The notes beneath the pieces were generated by a model. It had not been told where the DNA came from. It saw only the letters and a list, made by a program, of their open reading frames with translations, and did no database searches. A stretch of DNA of 64,000 nucleotides from Mycolicibacterium madagascariense (GTDB lineage Bacteria; Actinomycetota; Actinomycetes; Mycobacteriales; Mycobacteriaceae). Both the position numbers and the translations under genes were made by a program. The DNA is taken from assembly GCF_010729665.1 (NCBI RefSeq), contig NZ_AP022610.1:2480001-2544000 (forward strand), read 5' to 3'. How positions within the stretch are numbered: the stretch's first letter is position 1; every line of letters begins with the position of its first letter. This document shows, one piece after another, positions 52,401-60,900 of this stretch.

Positions 52401-55012
52401 CGATGCAGGCGACGCCCGGTCGGACCCTGCGCCTGCGCGTCGAGTACGACACCGCGGTTCTGCCCGCCGCCGACGTGGACGCGTTCCTGGCGCGGTTCGA
52501 GCGGGTGCTGGACGCGATGACCGAGGAGCCCACCCGGCCGTTGTCAACACTGAATCTCCTCGCCGTCGACGAGGCCCGTCGTCTCGACGAGGTGGGAGTG
52601 CGCGCGGCGTCGACCGTGACCCCCGCCTCGATCCCCGAGCTGTTCGCCGCGCAGGTGGAACGGACGCCCGCGGCGGTCGCGGTGCGCTTCGAGGGCCGGT
52701 CGACGACCTACCGTGAGCTCGACCAGGCCGCCAATCGGCTTGCGCGCCAGCTGGTTTCGCTGGGCGCCGGCCCGGGGGAGACCGTGGCCGTGCTGTTCCC
52801 GCGGACGCGGGACGCCGTCGTCGCGATCCTGGCGGTGCTCAAGTCGGGGGCCGCCTATCTGCCCATCGATCCGGCGTCGACCGACGATCGGGTGGCCTTC
52901 CTGCTCGCCGACACCGCCCCGGTCGCGGCACTCTCGACCGGTGACCTGGCCGCGCGCGTCGCCGGGTCCGGCGTGCCGGTGCTGGGCGTGGACGACGCGG
53001 GCATCGCCGCCCGGCCCGCCGATCCGCTGCCCCCACCCGCTCCCGGCGACGTCGCCTACGTCGTCTACACCTCGGGCACCACGGGGGTGCCGAAGGGCGT
53101 GGCGGTCACGCACGCCAACGTCGCCGCGCAGTTCGGCTCGGCCCATCCCGGCCTCCCCGTCGGCGGAGCATGGACGCAGTGTCACTCCTACGCCTTCGAC
53201 TTCTCGGTGTGGGAGCTCTGGGGCGCGCTGCTGCACGGCGGCCGCCTCGTCGTCGTCCCGGAGTCCGTGACGGCCTCGCCCGCGGACCTCCACCGCCTGC
53301 TGATCGCCGAACGCGTCGACGTCCTCACCCAGACGCCGTCGGCGGCGGCACTGCTCGCACCGGAGGGCCTGGAGGCGGTGACGCTGCTGGTGGGTGGCGA
53401 GGCCTGCCCGCCCGAGCTGGTGGACCGGTGGGCTCCGCACCGGGTGATGATCAACGCCTACGGCCCGACCGAGACGACGGTGTACGCCTCCACCACCGCG
53501 GCGCTGAGCGCCGGTGCGGGCGGCCCCGTCCCGATCGGTGCCCCGGTGCCCGGCGCCACCCTGTACGTCCTGGACCCGTGGCTGCGCCGGGTGCCGCCGG
53601 GTGCGGTCGGCGAGCTGTACGTCGCGGGCCCCGCCACCAGCCTCGGGTACGTGCGGCGGTCGGCGTTGACGGCGGCACGGTTCGTGGCGTGCCCGTTCGG
53701 TGGCGTCGGGACGCGGATGTACCGGACCGGCGACCTGGTGCGGTGGCGGCCCGACGGGCAGCTGCAGTACCTGGGCCGCGCCGACGAGCAGGTGAAGATC
53801 CGTGGCTTCCGCGTGGAGCTCGGCGAGGTCAGGGCGGCACTGGCCGGCCTCGACGGGGTGCGGCAGTCCGCGGTGCTGGTGCGCGAGGATCGGCCGGGTG
53901 ACGCCCGCCTGGTCGGATACGTCACGGGGTCGGTCGATCCGGTGGCGCTGCGTGCCGAGCTGGCCGACCGGCTCCCCGCGGCCCTGGTGCCCGCGGCGGT
54001 GGTGGTCGTGCCCGAGCTGCCCATGACCGTCAACGGCAAGCTCGACGCCCGGGCCCTGCCCGCCCCGGAGTACCGCACGGGTGTCTACCGCGCGCCCGGC
54101 ACCCCCGTCGAGGAGGCCTTGGCCGGGGTCTTCGGTCGCGTCCTCGGCGTCGAGCGGGTGGGCGTCGACGAGTCCTTCTTCGACCTCGGCGGCGACAGCA
54201 TCTCGGCGATGCGACTCGTCGCGGCGATCAACGCCGAGCTCGCGGCCGAGGTGTCGGTCGCCGCCGTCTTCGAGGCCCCGACCGTCGAGGCGTTGAGCGA
54301 GCGCCTGTCGGGGGCCGACGACGCGGCCGCTGCCATCCCGCCGGTGCAGGTGCTGCGGACCGGTACGGGCGTACCACTGTTCGGACTGCCCGCGGTGAGC
54401 GGGCTCAGCTGGCCGTACCTCGCGCTCGGCGCGCACGTGACGGGCCCGATCGTCGGCGTCCAGCAGAGCCTCGGCGACGGCGAGGTCGAACCCGGCTCGC
54501 TGCGGGACATGGCGGCCACCTACGCCGACCGCATCCAGGCGCACCATCCCGACGGGCCCTACCACCTCGTCGGCTGGTCCTTCGGCGGCGTCGTCGCGCA
54601 CGCGGTGGCCGTCGAACTCGAGCGCCGCGGCGCCGCGGTCCCACGGGTGATCCTGCTCGACGCCGAGCCGAGCCTCAGCGCGTTGGCCGGGCACGCCGTC
54701 GATCGCCGGCAACTCGAGGAATGGAGTCGATACGATCGGCTCCTGGATCACATCGTGCAGAACTACGACACGAACGTTCGGCTGTATCGCGACCACGAAG
54801 CGGGCGTCTTCGGTGGTGACCTCGTCGTGTTCTCCGCCGAGCGCGACGGCACCGACCGCGCCGGGTACCTCGAAGGCCGCTGGCGGCCCCATGCGACGGG
54901 AGAGGTCACCGTCATTCCCGTCGACTGCGCGCACGACGAGATGCTGAGCGAGTCCGCCCTGCGGTCCTACGGGTCGCGGCTGCACGCACTGCTCGATGGC
55001 GAGCCCGGGTGA
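23983..55012 (+). CDS. Eight-module nonribosomal peptide synthetase with TE, single frameshift in the given sequence
   Basis: Begins at the ATG at 23983. The frame breaks at the G7 run 34820-34826; deleting one G restores one frame of about 10,342 aa (31 kb). Read literally, the first frame stops at 35001 after two full modules. Domain order is C-A-T-E, C-A(MT)-T, C-A-T, C-A-T, C-A-T-E, C-A-T, C-A-T-E, C-A-T-TE. All eight T domains keep the GGDS phosphopantetheine site, all C domains keep HHxxxDG, and the TE has GWSFGG. It should assemble an octapeptide with D-residues at 1, 5, 7 and an N-methyl residue at 2. The first C domain starts [14 protein letters not shown], the style of mycobacterial lipid-initiating C domains. 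mbtH precedes it and mmpL overlaps its end, giving one operon. Residue identities cannot be read safely. Confidence 0.93.
28460..32740 (+). other. NRPS module 2: C, A with inserted N-methyltransferase, T
   Basis: C2 (HHIVLDGWS at 28882) is of the type that follows an E domain, so it accepts a D-donor. A2 (A3 motif [10 protein letters not shown] near 30274) has pocket residues D-A-Y-L-V-G-A-I-W-(K). A methyltransferase of about 390 residues is inserted after A8, with the S-adenosylmethionine motif [12 protein letters not shown] at 31366; the A10 region ([11 protein letters not shown]) resumes near 32448. T2 has GGDS at 32614. An N-methyl L-residue is expected. Confidence 0.85.
34221..35187 (+). 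repeat. Long internal direct repeat, copy 1 (module 3 A domain)
   Basis: By eye this 0.97 kb is identical to 45004-45969 except for the extra G at 34820-34826 and a two-base difference at 35099-35100. It covers the A domain from A1 to about A6. Both copies use TTG, GGT and GTG far more than the CTG/CTC-rich neighbouring modules. Confidence 0.93.
34820..34826 (+). other. G7 homopolymer causing the NRPS frameshift
   Basis: Seven Gs stand here where the near-identical module 6 copy (45603-45608) has six. Before it the protein reads DFSVWEIW; after it the reading must move to the next frame to give [12 protein letters not shown], as in module 6. Flanking DNA is otherwise identical for hundreds of bases on both sides. 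Confidence 0.95.
35930..39080 (+). other. NRPS module 4: C, A, T
   Basis: C4 (HHVAADGWS at 36353) is the L-donor type; its first part (about 35747-36030) closely matches the T6-C7 junction. A4 has [10 protein letters not shown] near 37829 and the core FDVSVWEIF near 37956; pocket residues D-V-W-T-V-V-A-M-C-(K). T4 has GGDS at 38948. An L-residue is expected. Confidence 0.82.
39090..43660 (+). other. NRPS module 5: C, A, T, E
   Basis: C5 (HHIAADGWS at 39512) is the L-donor type. A5 ([10 protein letters not shown] near 40989, FDVSVWEIF near 41113) has pocket residues D-V-W-S-I-A-A-V-Y-(K). T5 has GGDS at 42101. E5 reads [10 protein letters not shown] at 42626, with Ala for the usual Gly of HHxxxDG; the catalytic His and the later motifs (EGHGRYE, NYLGR) remain, so it is probably active. 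A D-residue is expected. Confidence 0.82.
40434..40860 (+). repeat. Second internal direct repeat, copy 1 (end of C5, start of A5)
   Basis: Near-identical to about 48043-48470 in module 7, with scattered single-base differences. It includes the distinctive CACTCCTGGGCGAAAGCGTC stretch. It covers the C-A linker and the first 120 residues of the A domain. Confidence 0.85.
43665..46700 (+). other. NRPS module 6: C, A, T
   Basis: C6 (HHIVLDGWS at 44072) is the D-donor type after E5. A6 is the intact copy of A3, with [10 protein letters not shown] near 45446 and [15 protein letters not shown] continuous through the G6 run; pocket residues D-F-W-T-V-G-V-M-W-(K), so the same residue is expected as at position 3. 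T6 has GGDS at 46568. Confidence 0.83.
45004..45969 (+). repeat. Long internal direct repeat, copy 2 (module 6 A domain)
   Basis: The intact partner of 34221-35187, shifted by 10,783 bp before the G run and 10,782 after it. Similarity continues in patches through the T domain and into the next C domain (about 46530-46815 against 35747-36030). Confidence 0.93.
46720..51280 (+). other. NRPS module 7: C, A, T, E
   Basis: C7 (HHVAADGWS at 47132) is the L-donor type. A7 ([10 protein letters not shown] near 48605, FDVSVWEIF near 48730) has pocket residues D-V-W-T-V-A-A-I-Y-(K), close to A5. T7 has GGDS at 49721. E7 has [10 protein letters not shown] at 50243, EGHGRHE and NYLGR. A D-residue is expected. 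Confidence 0.82.
48043..48470 (+). repeat. Second internal direct repeat, copy 2 (end of C7, start of A7)
   Basis: Partner of 40434-40860. Differences are few and mostly synonymous, showing a more recent common origin for this segment than for the rest of modules 5 and 7. Confidence 0.85.
51285..55012 (+). other. NRPS module 8: C, A, T, TE
   Basis: C8 (HHVVMDGWS at 51701) is the D-donor type after E7. A8 ([10 protein letters not shown] near 53069, DFSVWELW near 53195) has pocket residues D-F-W-T-L-G-A-V-Y-(K), close to A1. T8 has GGDS at 54188. The type I thioesterase (about 54340-55009) has GWSFGG at 54572, an Asp in LLDAEPS and a His in CAHDEML. It releases the chain by hydrolysis or cyclisation; which one cannot be told from sequence. 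Confidence 0.85.
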
Positions 55013-57939
55013 GCGGGGTCGGCGGCGGGTTCGACCGGTTGGCGCGCGTCGTCGTCCGCCGGCCGTGGTGGGTGATCGCGACCTGGCTGCTAGTGGTGGC
55101 GGTGTTGTCGGTGGCCGTGCCGCCGCTGATGACGTTGGCGAGCGACCGCAATCAGGAACTGCTGCCCGCCGACTCGGCGGTGATGGCCGCGACCCGGCAG
55201 ATGACCAAGGCCTTCGACGAGCCGGGCATCCAGAACATCGCCCTGGTCGTGCTGACCGACGAGCGCGGGTTGACGAAGGCCGACGAGGACGTCTACCGCA
55301 CCCTGGCGGACAGGTTGGAACGCGACCGGCGCGACGTGGTCATGGTGCAGGACTTCATCTCTCAGCCGCCGCTGCGCGACGTCATGCAGAGCAAGGATCA
55401 CCGCGCCTGGTTCATGCCCGTCGGCATCGCGGGCGAGCTGGGGTCGACGGAGTCCAACGAGGCCTATCAACGGGTCGTGGGGATCGTCCGCGAGACCGTC
55501 GCGGGCTCGTCGCTCGACATGCACATGACGGGCCTCACCGCGACGGTCGCCGAACGCGAGCAACTCGGGCTGCGCGATCTGCGGGTCATCGAGACCGCGA
55601 CGATCGTCATGGTCCTGCTGATCCTGCTCGTGGTGTACCGCAACGTCTTCACCATCCTGCTGCCGCTCGTGACCATCGGCGTGTCACAGGCCGCGGCGAC
55701 GCAGGTGGTGGCCGCGCTGGCGCAGCTGGGGCTGGCCATCTCCCAGCAGACCCTCGTCTTCATGAGCGCGATGATGATCGGCGCCGGTGTCGACTATGCC
55801 GTGTTCCTGATCAGTCGCTATCACGAATACCTGCGCCAGGGCCTGGATTCCGACGAGGCGGTCGCCCGGTCGATGACGGCCATCGGCAAGGTGATCGCCG
55901 CGTCCGCGGCCACCGTGGCGGTCACCTTCCTCGGCATGGGCTTCACGACGCTGAAGGTGTTCTCCACCACCGGTCCCGCGCTCGCGGTGTCGATCGCCGT
56001 CGCGTTCCTGGCCGCGATCACGCTGCTGCCCGCGATCCTGGTCCTCGGGGGACGCCGCGGCTGGGCCAAGCCGAGACGTGAACTCACCAACCGGTTCTGG
56101 CGTCGGTCGGGCATCCACATCGTGCGGCGGCCGGTCCTGCACCTGGTGGCCAGCCTCGTCGTGCTGGTCCCGTTGGCGGCGTGCGTGCTCGCGCTGCACA
56201 CCAGTTACGACGCGCGCACCACGCTGCCGCCGACCGCCGAGAGCAACGTCGGCATGGCCGCGATCGAGCGGCACTTCCCGGCCAGTCTCACCGCGCCGCA
56301 GTACCTCTTCATCCAGTCCCCGCACGACCTGCGCACCACCAAGGCGCTGTCGGATCTGGAGCAGATGGCACAGCGGGTCGCGCAGCTGCCGGACATCGGA
56401 TCGGTGCGCGGCGTCACCCGGCCCACCGGCACCCCGCTGGAGCAGGCCACGCTGAGCTACCAGGCCGGCGAGATCGGCAACAAGCTCGCCGACGCGTCGT
56501 CCAAGATCGCGGCGAGTACCGACGCGCGCAAGGCACTGACCGGCGGCGCCGACAAGCTGGCCGACAGCCTCGCCATGGTGCGCGGCCAACTGACGAAGAC
56601 CACCGCGACGCTCGACGGGCTGCGGGCGACCATCGCCAACGTGCGCAACCAGCTGTCCGACTCCGAGGCGTTCCAACAGATCGAGGCCGCGCTCGCCACG
56701 CAGCGCGCCGACGGCGACCCCGCTCAGTCGAGCCTCGGCAACCTGTCCGACACCGCCGGTCTGGCCAACGACGTGCTCGACCGGCTGAACGCCGATCCCA
56801 ACTGCGACCCCGACCCGTCGTGCGCCCCGCTGAAGGACCGGCTGAGCAAGCTCGTCGACACCCTGCATCGCGTCCAGCCGTCGCTGGACGCCGCGGTCAA
56901 GTCGATGCGCGGGCTCGGCATGGGCGGCTCGGGAGGCGGCCTGCAGAAGAGCTTGGCCACCCTGGACCAGGGCGCCGCCGCGCTGGCCGAGGGCAGCCGC
57001 AAGATCGCCGATGGCGTGCGGACGCTCGACGATCAGACCAAGACCCTCGGCGAGGGGCTGTCGCACGCGTCGGCATTCCTGCTGGCGATGAAGCTCAACG
57101 CGTCCGACCCCGGCGCGTCGGGCTTCTACATCTCCCCGGAGATCCTAGGCAACGACCAATTCAAGGATCTCGCGCGGGTCTTCATGTCGAAGGACGGGCA
57201 CTCGGCGCGCTACCTGGTGCAGTCGACGCTCGACCCGTACGACACCAAGGCCATGGATCAGGTCAAGACCATTCTCGCCACGGCTCGGGGAGCGCAGGCC
57301 AACACGTCGCTGGCCGACGCCTCGGTCTCGATGTCGGGGATGACGCCCTACTACAGCGAACTGCGCGACTACTACGACCACGATCTGCTCTTCATCGTCG
57401 TGATGACGGTCGTCGTGGTGTTCGCCATCCTGGTGCTCCTGCTGCGGGCGGTGGTGGCGCCGCTCTACCTGGTGGGCACGGTCATCCTGTCGTGCCTGTC
57501 CTCCCTCGGCATCGGGGTGCTGGTGCTGCAGGTCATCGGCGGTCAGTCGATGACCGCGAGCACGCCGGGGATGGCGTTCATCGTCCTGGTCGCCGTCGGC
57601 GCCGACTACAACATGCTGCTGATCTCGCGGATCCGGGACGAGTCGCCGCACGGGATCCGCTCCGGCGTCATCCGCACGGTGCGCACGACCGGCAGCGTCA
57701 TCACCTCGGCGGGTCTCATCTTCGCCGCCCCGATGTTCGCCATGGTGTTCAGCAGCATCGGGTCGATGGTGCAGGGCGGCTTCATCATCGGCGTCGGCCT
57801 GTTGCTCGACACGTTCATCGTCCGCACCATCACCGTGCCCGCGCTGGCCGTGCTGATGGGCAAGGCGAACTGGTGGCCGTCGGGCCGGCGCCGGGTGTCT
57901 GGGGGCGACATCGCGCCGGCGGGCGTCACCATCGGATGA
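55009..57939 (+). CDS. MmpL-family RND transporter
   Basis: 976 aa, GTG start overlapping the NRPS stop codon by 4 bp, so translationally coupled. MmpL topology: helix 1 (about 19-41), a first large extracellular domain, helices 2-6 with [17 protein letters not shown] (Asp-Tyr proton-relay pair), helix 7, a second large domain with a long helical stretch (about 490-690, coiled-coil-like, [17 protein letters not shown]), then helices 8-12 with [16 protein letters not shown] as the second Asp-Tyr pair. MmpL proteins export lipids such as glycopeptidolipids, trehalose esters and siderophores. Its coupling to the NRPS says it exports the peptide product. No mmpS partner lies in the window. The C-terminus is short, unlike MmpL3. 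Confidence 0.93.
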   Translation: MSGVGGGFDRLARVVVRRPWWVIATWLLVVAVLSVAVPPLMTLASDRNQELLPADSAVMAATRQMTKAFDEPGIQNIALVVLTDERGLTKADEDVYRTLADRLERDRRDVVMVQDFISQPPLRDVMQSKDHRAWFMPVGIAGELGSTESNEAYQRVVGIVRETVAGSSLDMHMTGLTATVAEREQLGLRDLRVIETATIVMVLLILLVVYRNVFTILLPLVTIGVSQAAATQVVAALAQLGLAISQQTLVFMSAMMIGAGVDYAVFLISRYHEYLRQGLDSDEAVARSMTAIGKVIAASAATVAVTFLGMGFTTLKVFSTTGPALAVSIAVAFLAAITLLPAILVLGGRRGWAKPRRELTNRFWRRSGIHIVRRPVLHLVASLVVLVPLAACVLALHTSYDARTTLPPTAESNVGMAAIERHFPASLTAPQYLFIQSPHDLRTTKALSDLEQMAQRVAQLPDIGSVRGVTRPTGTPLEQATLSYQAGEIGNKLADASSKIAASTDARKALTGGADKLADSLAMVRGQLTKTTATLDGLRATIANVRNQLSDSEAFQQIEAALATQRADGDPAQSSLGNLSDTAGLANDVLDRLNADPNCDPDPSCAPLKDRLSKLVDTLHRVQPSLDAAVKSMRGLGMGGSGGGLQKSLATLDQGAAALAEGSRKIADGVRTLDDQTKTLGEGLSHASAFLLAMKLNASDPGASGFYISPEILGNDQFKDLARVFMSKDGHSARYLVQSTLDPYDTKAMDQVKTILATARGAQANTSLADASVSMSGMTPYYSELRDYYDHDLLFIVVMTVVVVFAILVLLLRAVVAPLYLVGTVILSCLSSLGIGVLVLQVIGGQSMTASTPGMAFIVLVAVGADYNMLLISRIRDESPHGIRSGVIRTVRTTGSVITSAGLIFAAPMFAMVFSSIGSMVQGGFIIGVGLLLDTFIVRTITVPALAVLMGKANWWPSGRRRVSGGDIAPAGVTIG

Positions 57940-57997
57940 CGATCGTCAACGAATGATGACGGGTACGACCTCGATGTCACCTCCAGACAGCCCGGGC

Positions 57998-60900
57998 CTA
58001 CGCCGAGGGGGTCGGGCTCGCCTCCGCGGGCGCCAGCTTCTCGCACAGCAGATCGGCCAGCTCGCGGATGGTGGTGATCTGGGTCGCCCGCACCCGCACC
58101 CCGGTCTCGGCCTCGACGCGCGTGCACAGCTCGAGCGCGCCGAGTGAGTCGATGCCGCATTCCGGCAGCGGGCGGTCCGGATCGATGCTGCGACGCACGA
58201 TGACGTTGACGTGCTCCGAGAGCATCCGCCGCAGCCGCAGCGGCCACTCGTCGCGCGGCAGGGCGTCGAGTTCTGACCTCAATTGGCTTGCGCCCGTTGA
58301 CCTTCGACGCTCGCGCAGCGCCTCGGCGAACGGCGTGCGCTGGGCGAAGGCCGTCAGCCACGGGCTGCCCGTGACCGGGGTGTACGCCCAGTAGGCGCGG
58401 TCGTGGCGCAGGAGCGTCTCGAACGCGCGGAAACCCTCGTCCGGCGCGATGGCCGCCTCGGCGCCCGCCGCGAGGGCGGTGCCCCGCCCGACGTCTGCCC
58501 ACGCGCCCCATGCGATCGCGGTGGCGGGCAACCCCTCGGTCCGACGCCACCGCGTGAACGCGTCGAGCCAGCCGTTGGCCGCCGCGTAGGCGCCCTGGCC
58601 CGGGGCGCCGACGAGGGCGGCGGCCGAGGAGAACGCGCAGAACCAGTCCAGTGGTTCGGCGGCGGTCGCGGCGTGCAGGTGCCAGGCGCCGTATGCCTTG
58701 GGCGCCCAATCCCTTTCGACGACGTCGTCGGTCAGGTTGGCCAGGACGGCGTCCTCGATGACGGCGGCGGCGTGCAGCACGCCGCGCACGGGCAGCCCGG
58801 TGGCGGTCGCCGCGCCGACCAGCCGCCGTGCGGTGTCGGGGTGGGTGACGTCGCCACACTCGACGACGACGTCGGCGCCGGTCGCACGGATGGCCTCGAT
58901 CGTAGCGAGCGCCTCGTCGCTCGGCGGCGTGCGCGACGACAGCACCAGCCGCCCCGCTCCCGCGTCGGCCATCCGCCCGGCCAGGTACAGCCCGAGGCCG
59001 CCGAGTCCGCCCGTCACGACGTACGCCCCGTCGCCGCGGAACGGGCGCACCTGCGCGGGTGGCACGACCGCGCGGGTGGCGCCGGTGGCCGTGACGTCCA
59101 GCACCAGCTTGCCGGTGTGCTCGGCGTTGCTCATCGCCCTGATCGCGGTGACGGCGTCGGCGAGCGGGTAGTGCGTGGTGGGCGGAGCGGGCAGTGCGCC
59201 GTCGGCGACGAGTTGGTACACCGTCGCGAGCAGCCGCCGGAAGCGATCGGGGTGGCTGTGCGCCAGCAGCCCGAGGTCGACGGCGTGGAACGTCAGATTC
59301 CGGCGGAACGGGAAGAGCCCGAGGCGGGTGTCGCCGTAGATGTCGCGTTTGCCGATCTCGACGAACCGGCCGCCGAAGGTCAGCAGTTCGAGGCTGGCCC
59401 GCTGCGCGGGACCGGTGACCGAGTTGAGCACGACGTCGACGCCGTACCCCTGCGTGTCGTCACGGATCTGGGTGGCGAAGTCCAGGGTCCTGGAATCGTA
59501 GACGTGGTCGATGCCCATGTCGCGCAACGACTGTCGACGGGACTCGCTGCCCGCGGTGGCGAAGATCTCTGCGCCCGCGGCCCGCGCGATGGCGATCGCC
59601 GCCTGCCCGACCCCGCCCGTCGCGGAGTGGATCAGCACCCTGTCGTCGGACGTGAGGTGGGCGAGGTCGTGCAGACCGTAGTAGGCGGTGGCGTGTGCGG
59701 TGGTCATGGCGGCCGCGTCGGCGTCGGACAGTCCGGCGGGGATCGGCACCGCCAGCCCGGCCGCGCACGTGAGGTAGGTGCCCCAGCAGCCGTCGGCGCA
59801 CAGCCCTCCGACGCGGTCGCCGACCGCGTGATCGGTGACGCCGGGACCGATGGCGGTGACCACGCCGGCGAAGTCGGCACCGAGCTGCGGCAGTTGCCCC
59901 TCGAAGGCGGGGTAGCGACCGAAGGCGACGAGGACGTCGGCGAAGTTCACACTCGACGCGTGCACCGCCACTTCGATCTGCCCCGGACCCGGTGAAACCC
60001 GTTGGTGGGAAACCACTTCCAGCGTGCCGAGGTCACCGGGAGTGCGGACGCGCAGGCGTACGCCGTGCTGGTCCCCGTCGACGGCCGCGGTGTGTCGGTC
60101 CTCCGGGCCCAGCGGCAGGCGGGCCAGCCGCGCGGTGTACCACCGGCCGTCCCGCCAGGCGCACTCGTCCTCCTCCGACCCGACGAGCAGCTGCGCCGCC
60201 ACCAGGGCGCCGACCCCGGCGGCGTCGTCGACGTCGACGTGGGTCACGCCGAGCTCCGGATGCTCGTTGCCGACGACCCTGAGCAGTCCGCGCACCCCGG
60301 CCTGCGCCAGGTTGGGCCGCTCGCCGTCGAGCACCGCCTGCGCGCCGCGAGTGACGACGTAGAGCCGCGGCGCGTCGCCCGCCGACGCGGCCACCTCGCG
60401 GGCCACGTGCACCAGATCGGTGACCACCTGGCGACCCACTCGCGCGGTCTCCTCGCCGGGGGTGTCGCCGTCCGGCGCGGGGAGCACCACCACGACGCCG
60501 GTCAGGTCGCCCAGCAGGTGGTCGCGCGCCCGCGCGGCCGTCACGCAGCGCCCGCCCTGGTCGGTCAGTGCCCGACTGAGCTCGGCGGCCACGGTGTCGT
60601 CGTCGGGGGAGCCGACGAGAAGCCATGTGCCCGGGTCGATCTCGGGTCGGTCGGGCAGCGGGCACTCCCGCCATTCGACGCCCAGCAGCCGCTCGTCGAG
60701 CACCCGGTCGCGCTGGTCGCCGGTCGTCAGGCGCAGCCCCCGGACGTCGATCAGCACCGCGCCGCGCTGGTCGAGCACCTCGAGGTCGGCGTCGATCCCG
60801 GTGGCGTCGATGCCGGTGACGCGGGCGCGGCAGTAGCGCGCATTGCGGGCCGAGTCGTAGGCGCGCAGCCGGCGGATCCCGGTGGGCAGGGCCATGGCGT

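Noticed and set aside
23983..55012. Glycopeptidolipid synthetases Mps1/Mps2
   Set aside because: Glycopeptidolipid assembly uses four residues over two proteins and ends in alaninol by a reductive domain; here there are eight modules, an N-methyltransferase and a TE, and no glycosyltransferases or methyltransferases nearby.
23729..55012. Mycobactin-type siderophore locus because of MbtH
   Set aside because: No salicylate genes, cyclisation domains (DxxxxD) or lysine hydroxylase are present; all C domains are ordinary HHxxxDG. MbtH-like proteins accompany many NRPSs.
57937..57948. TGACGATCGTCA palindrome as terminator
   Set aside because: Only 12 bp without loop or U tract; it cannot form a stable hairpin and is probably chance around the stop codon.
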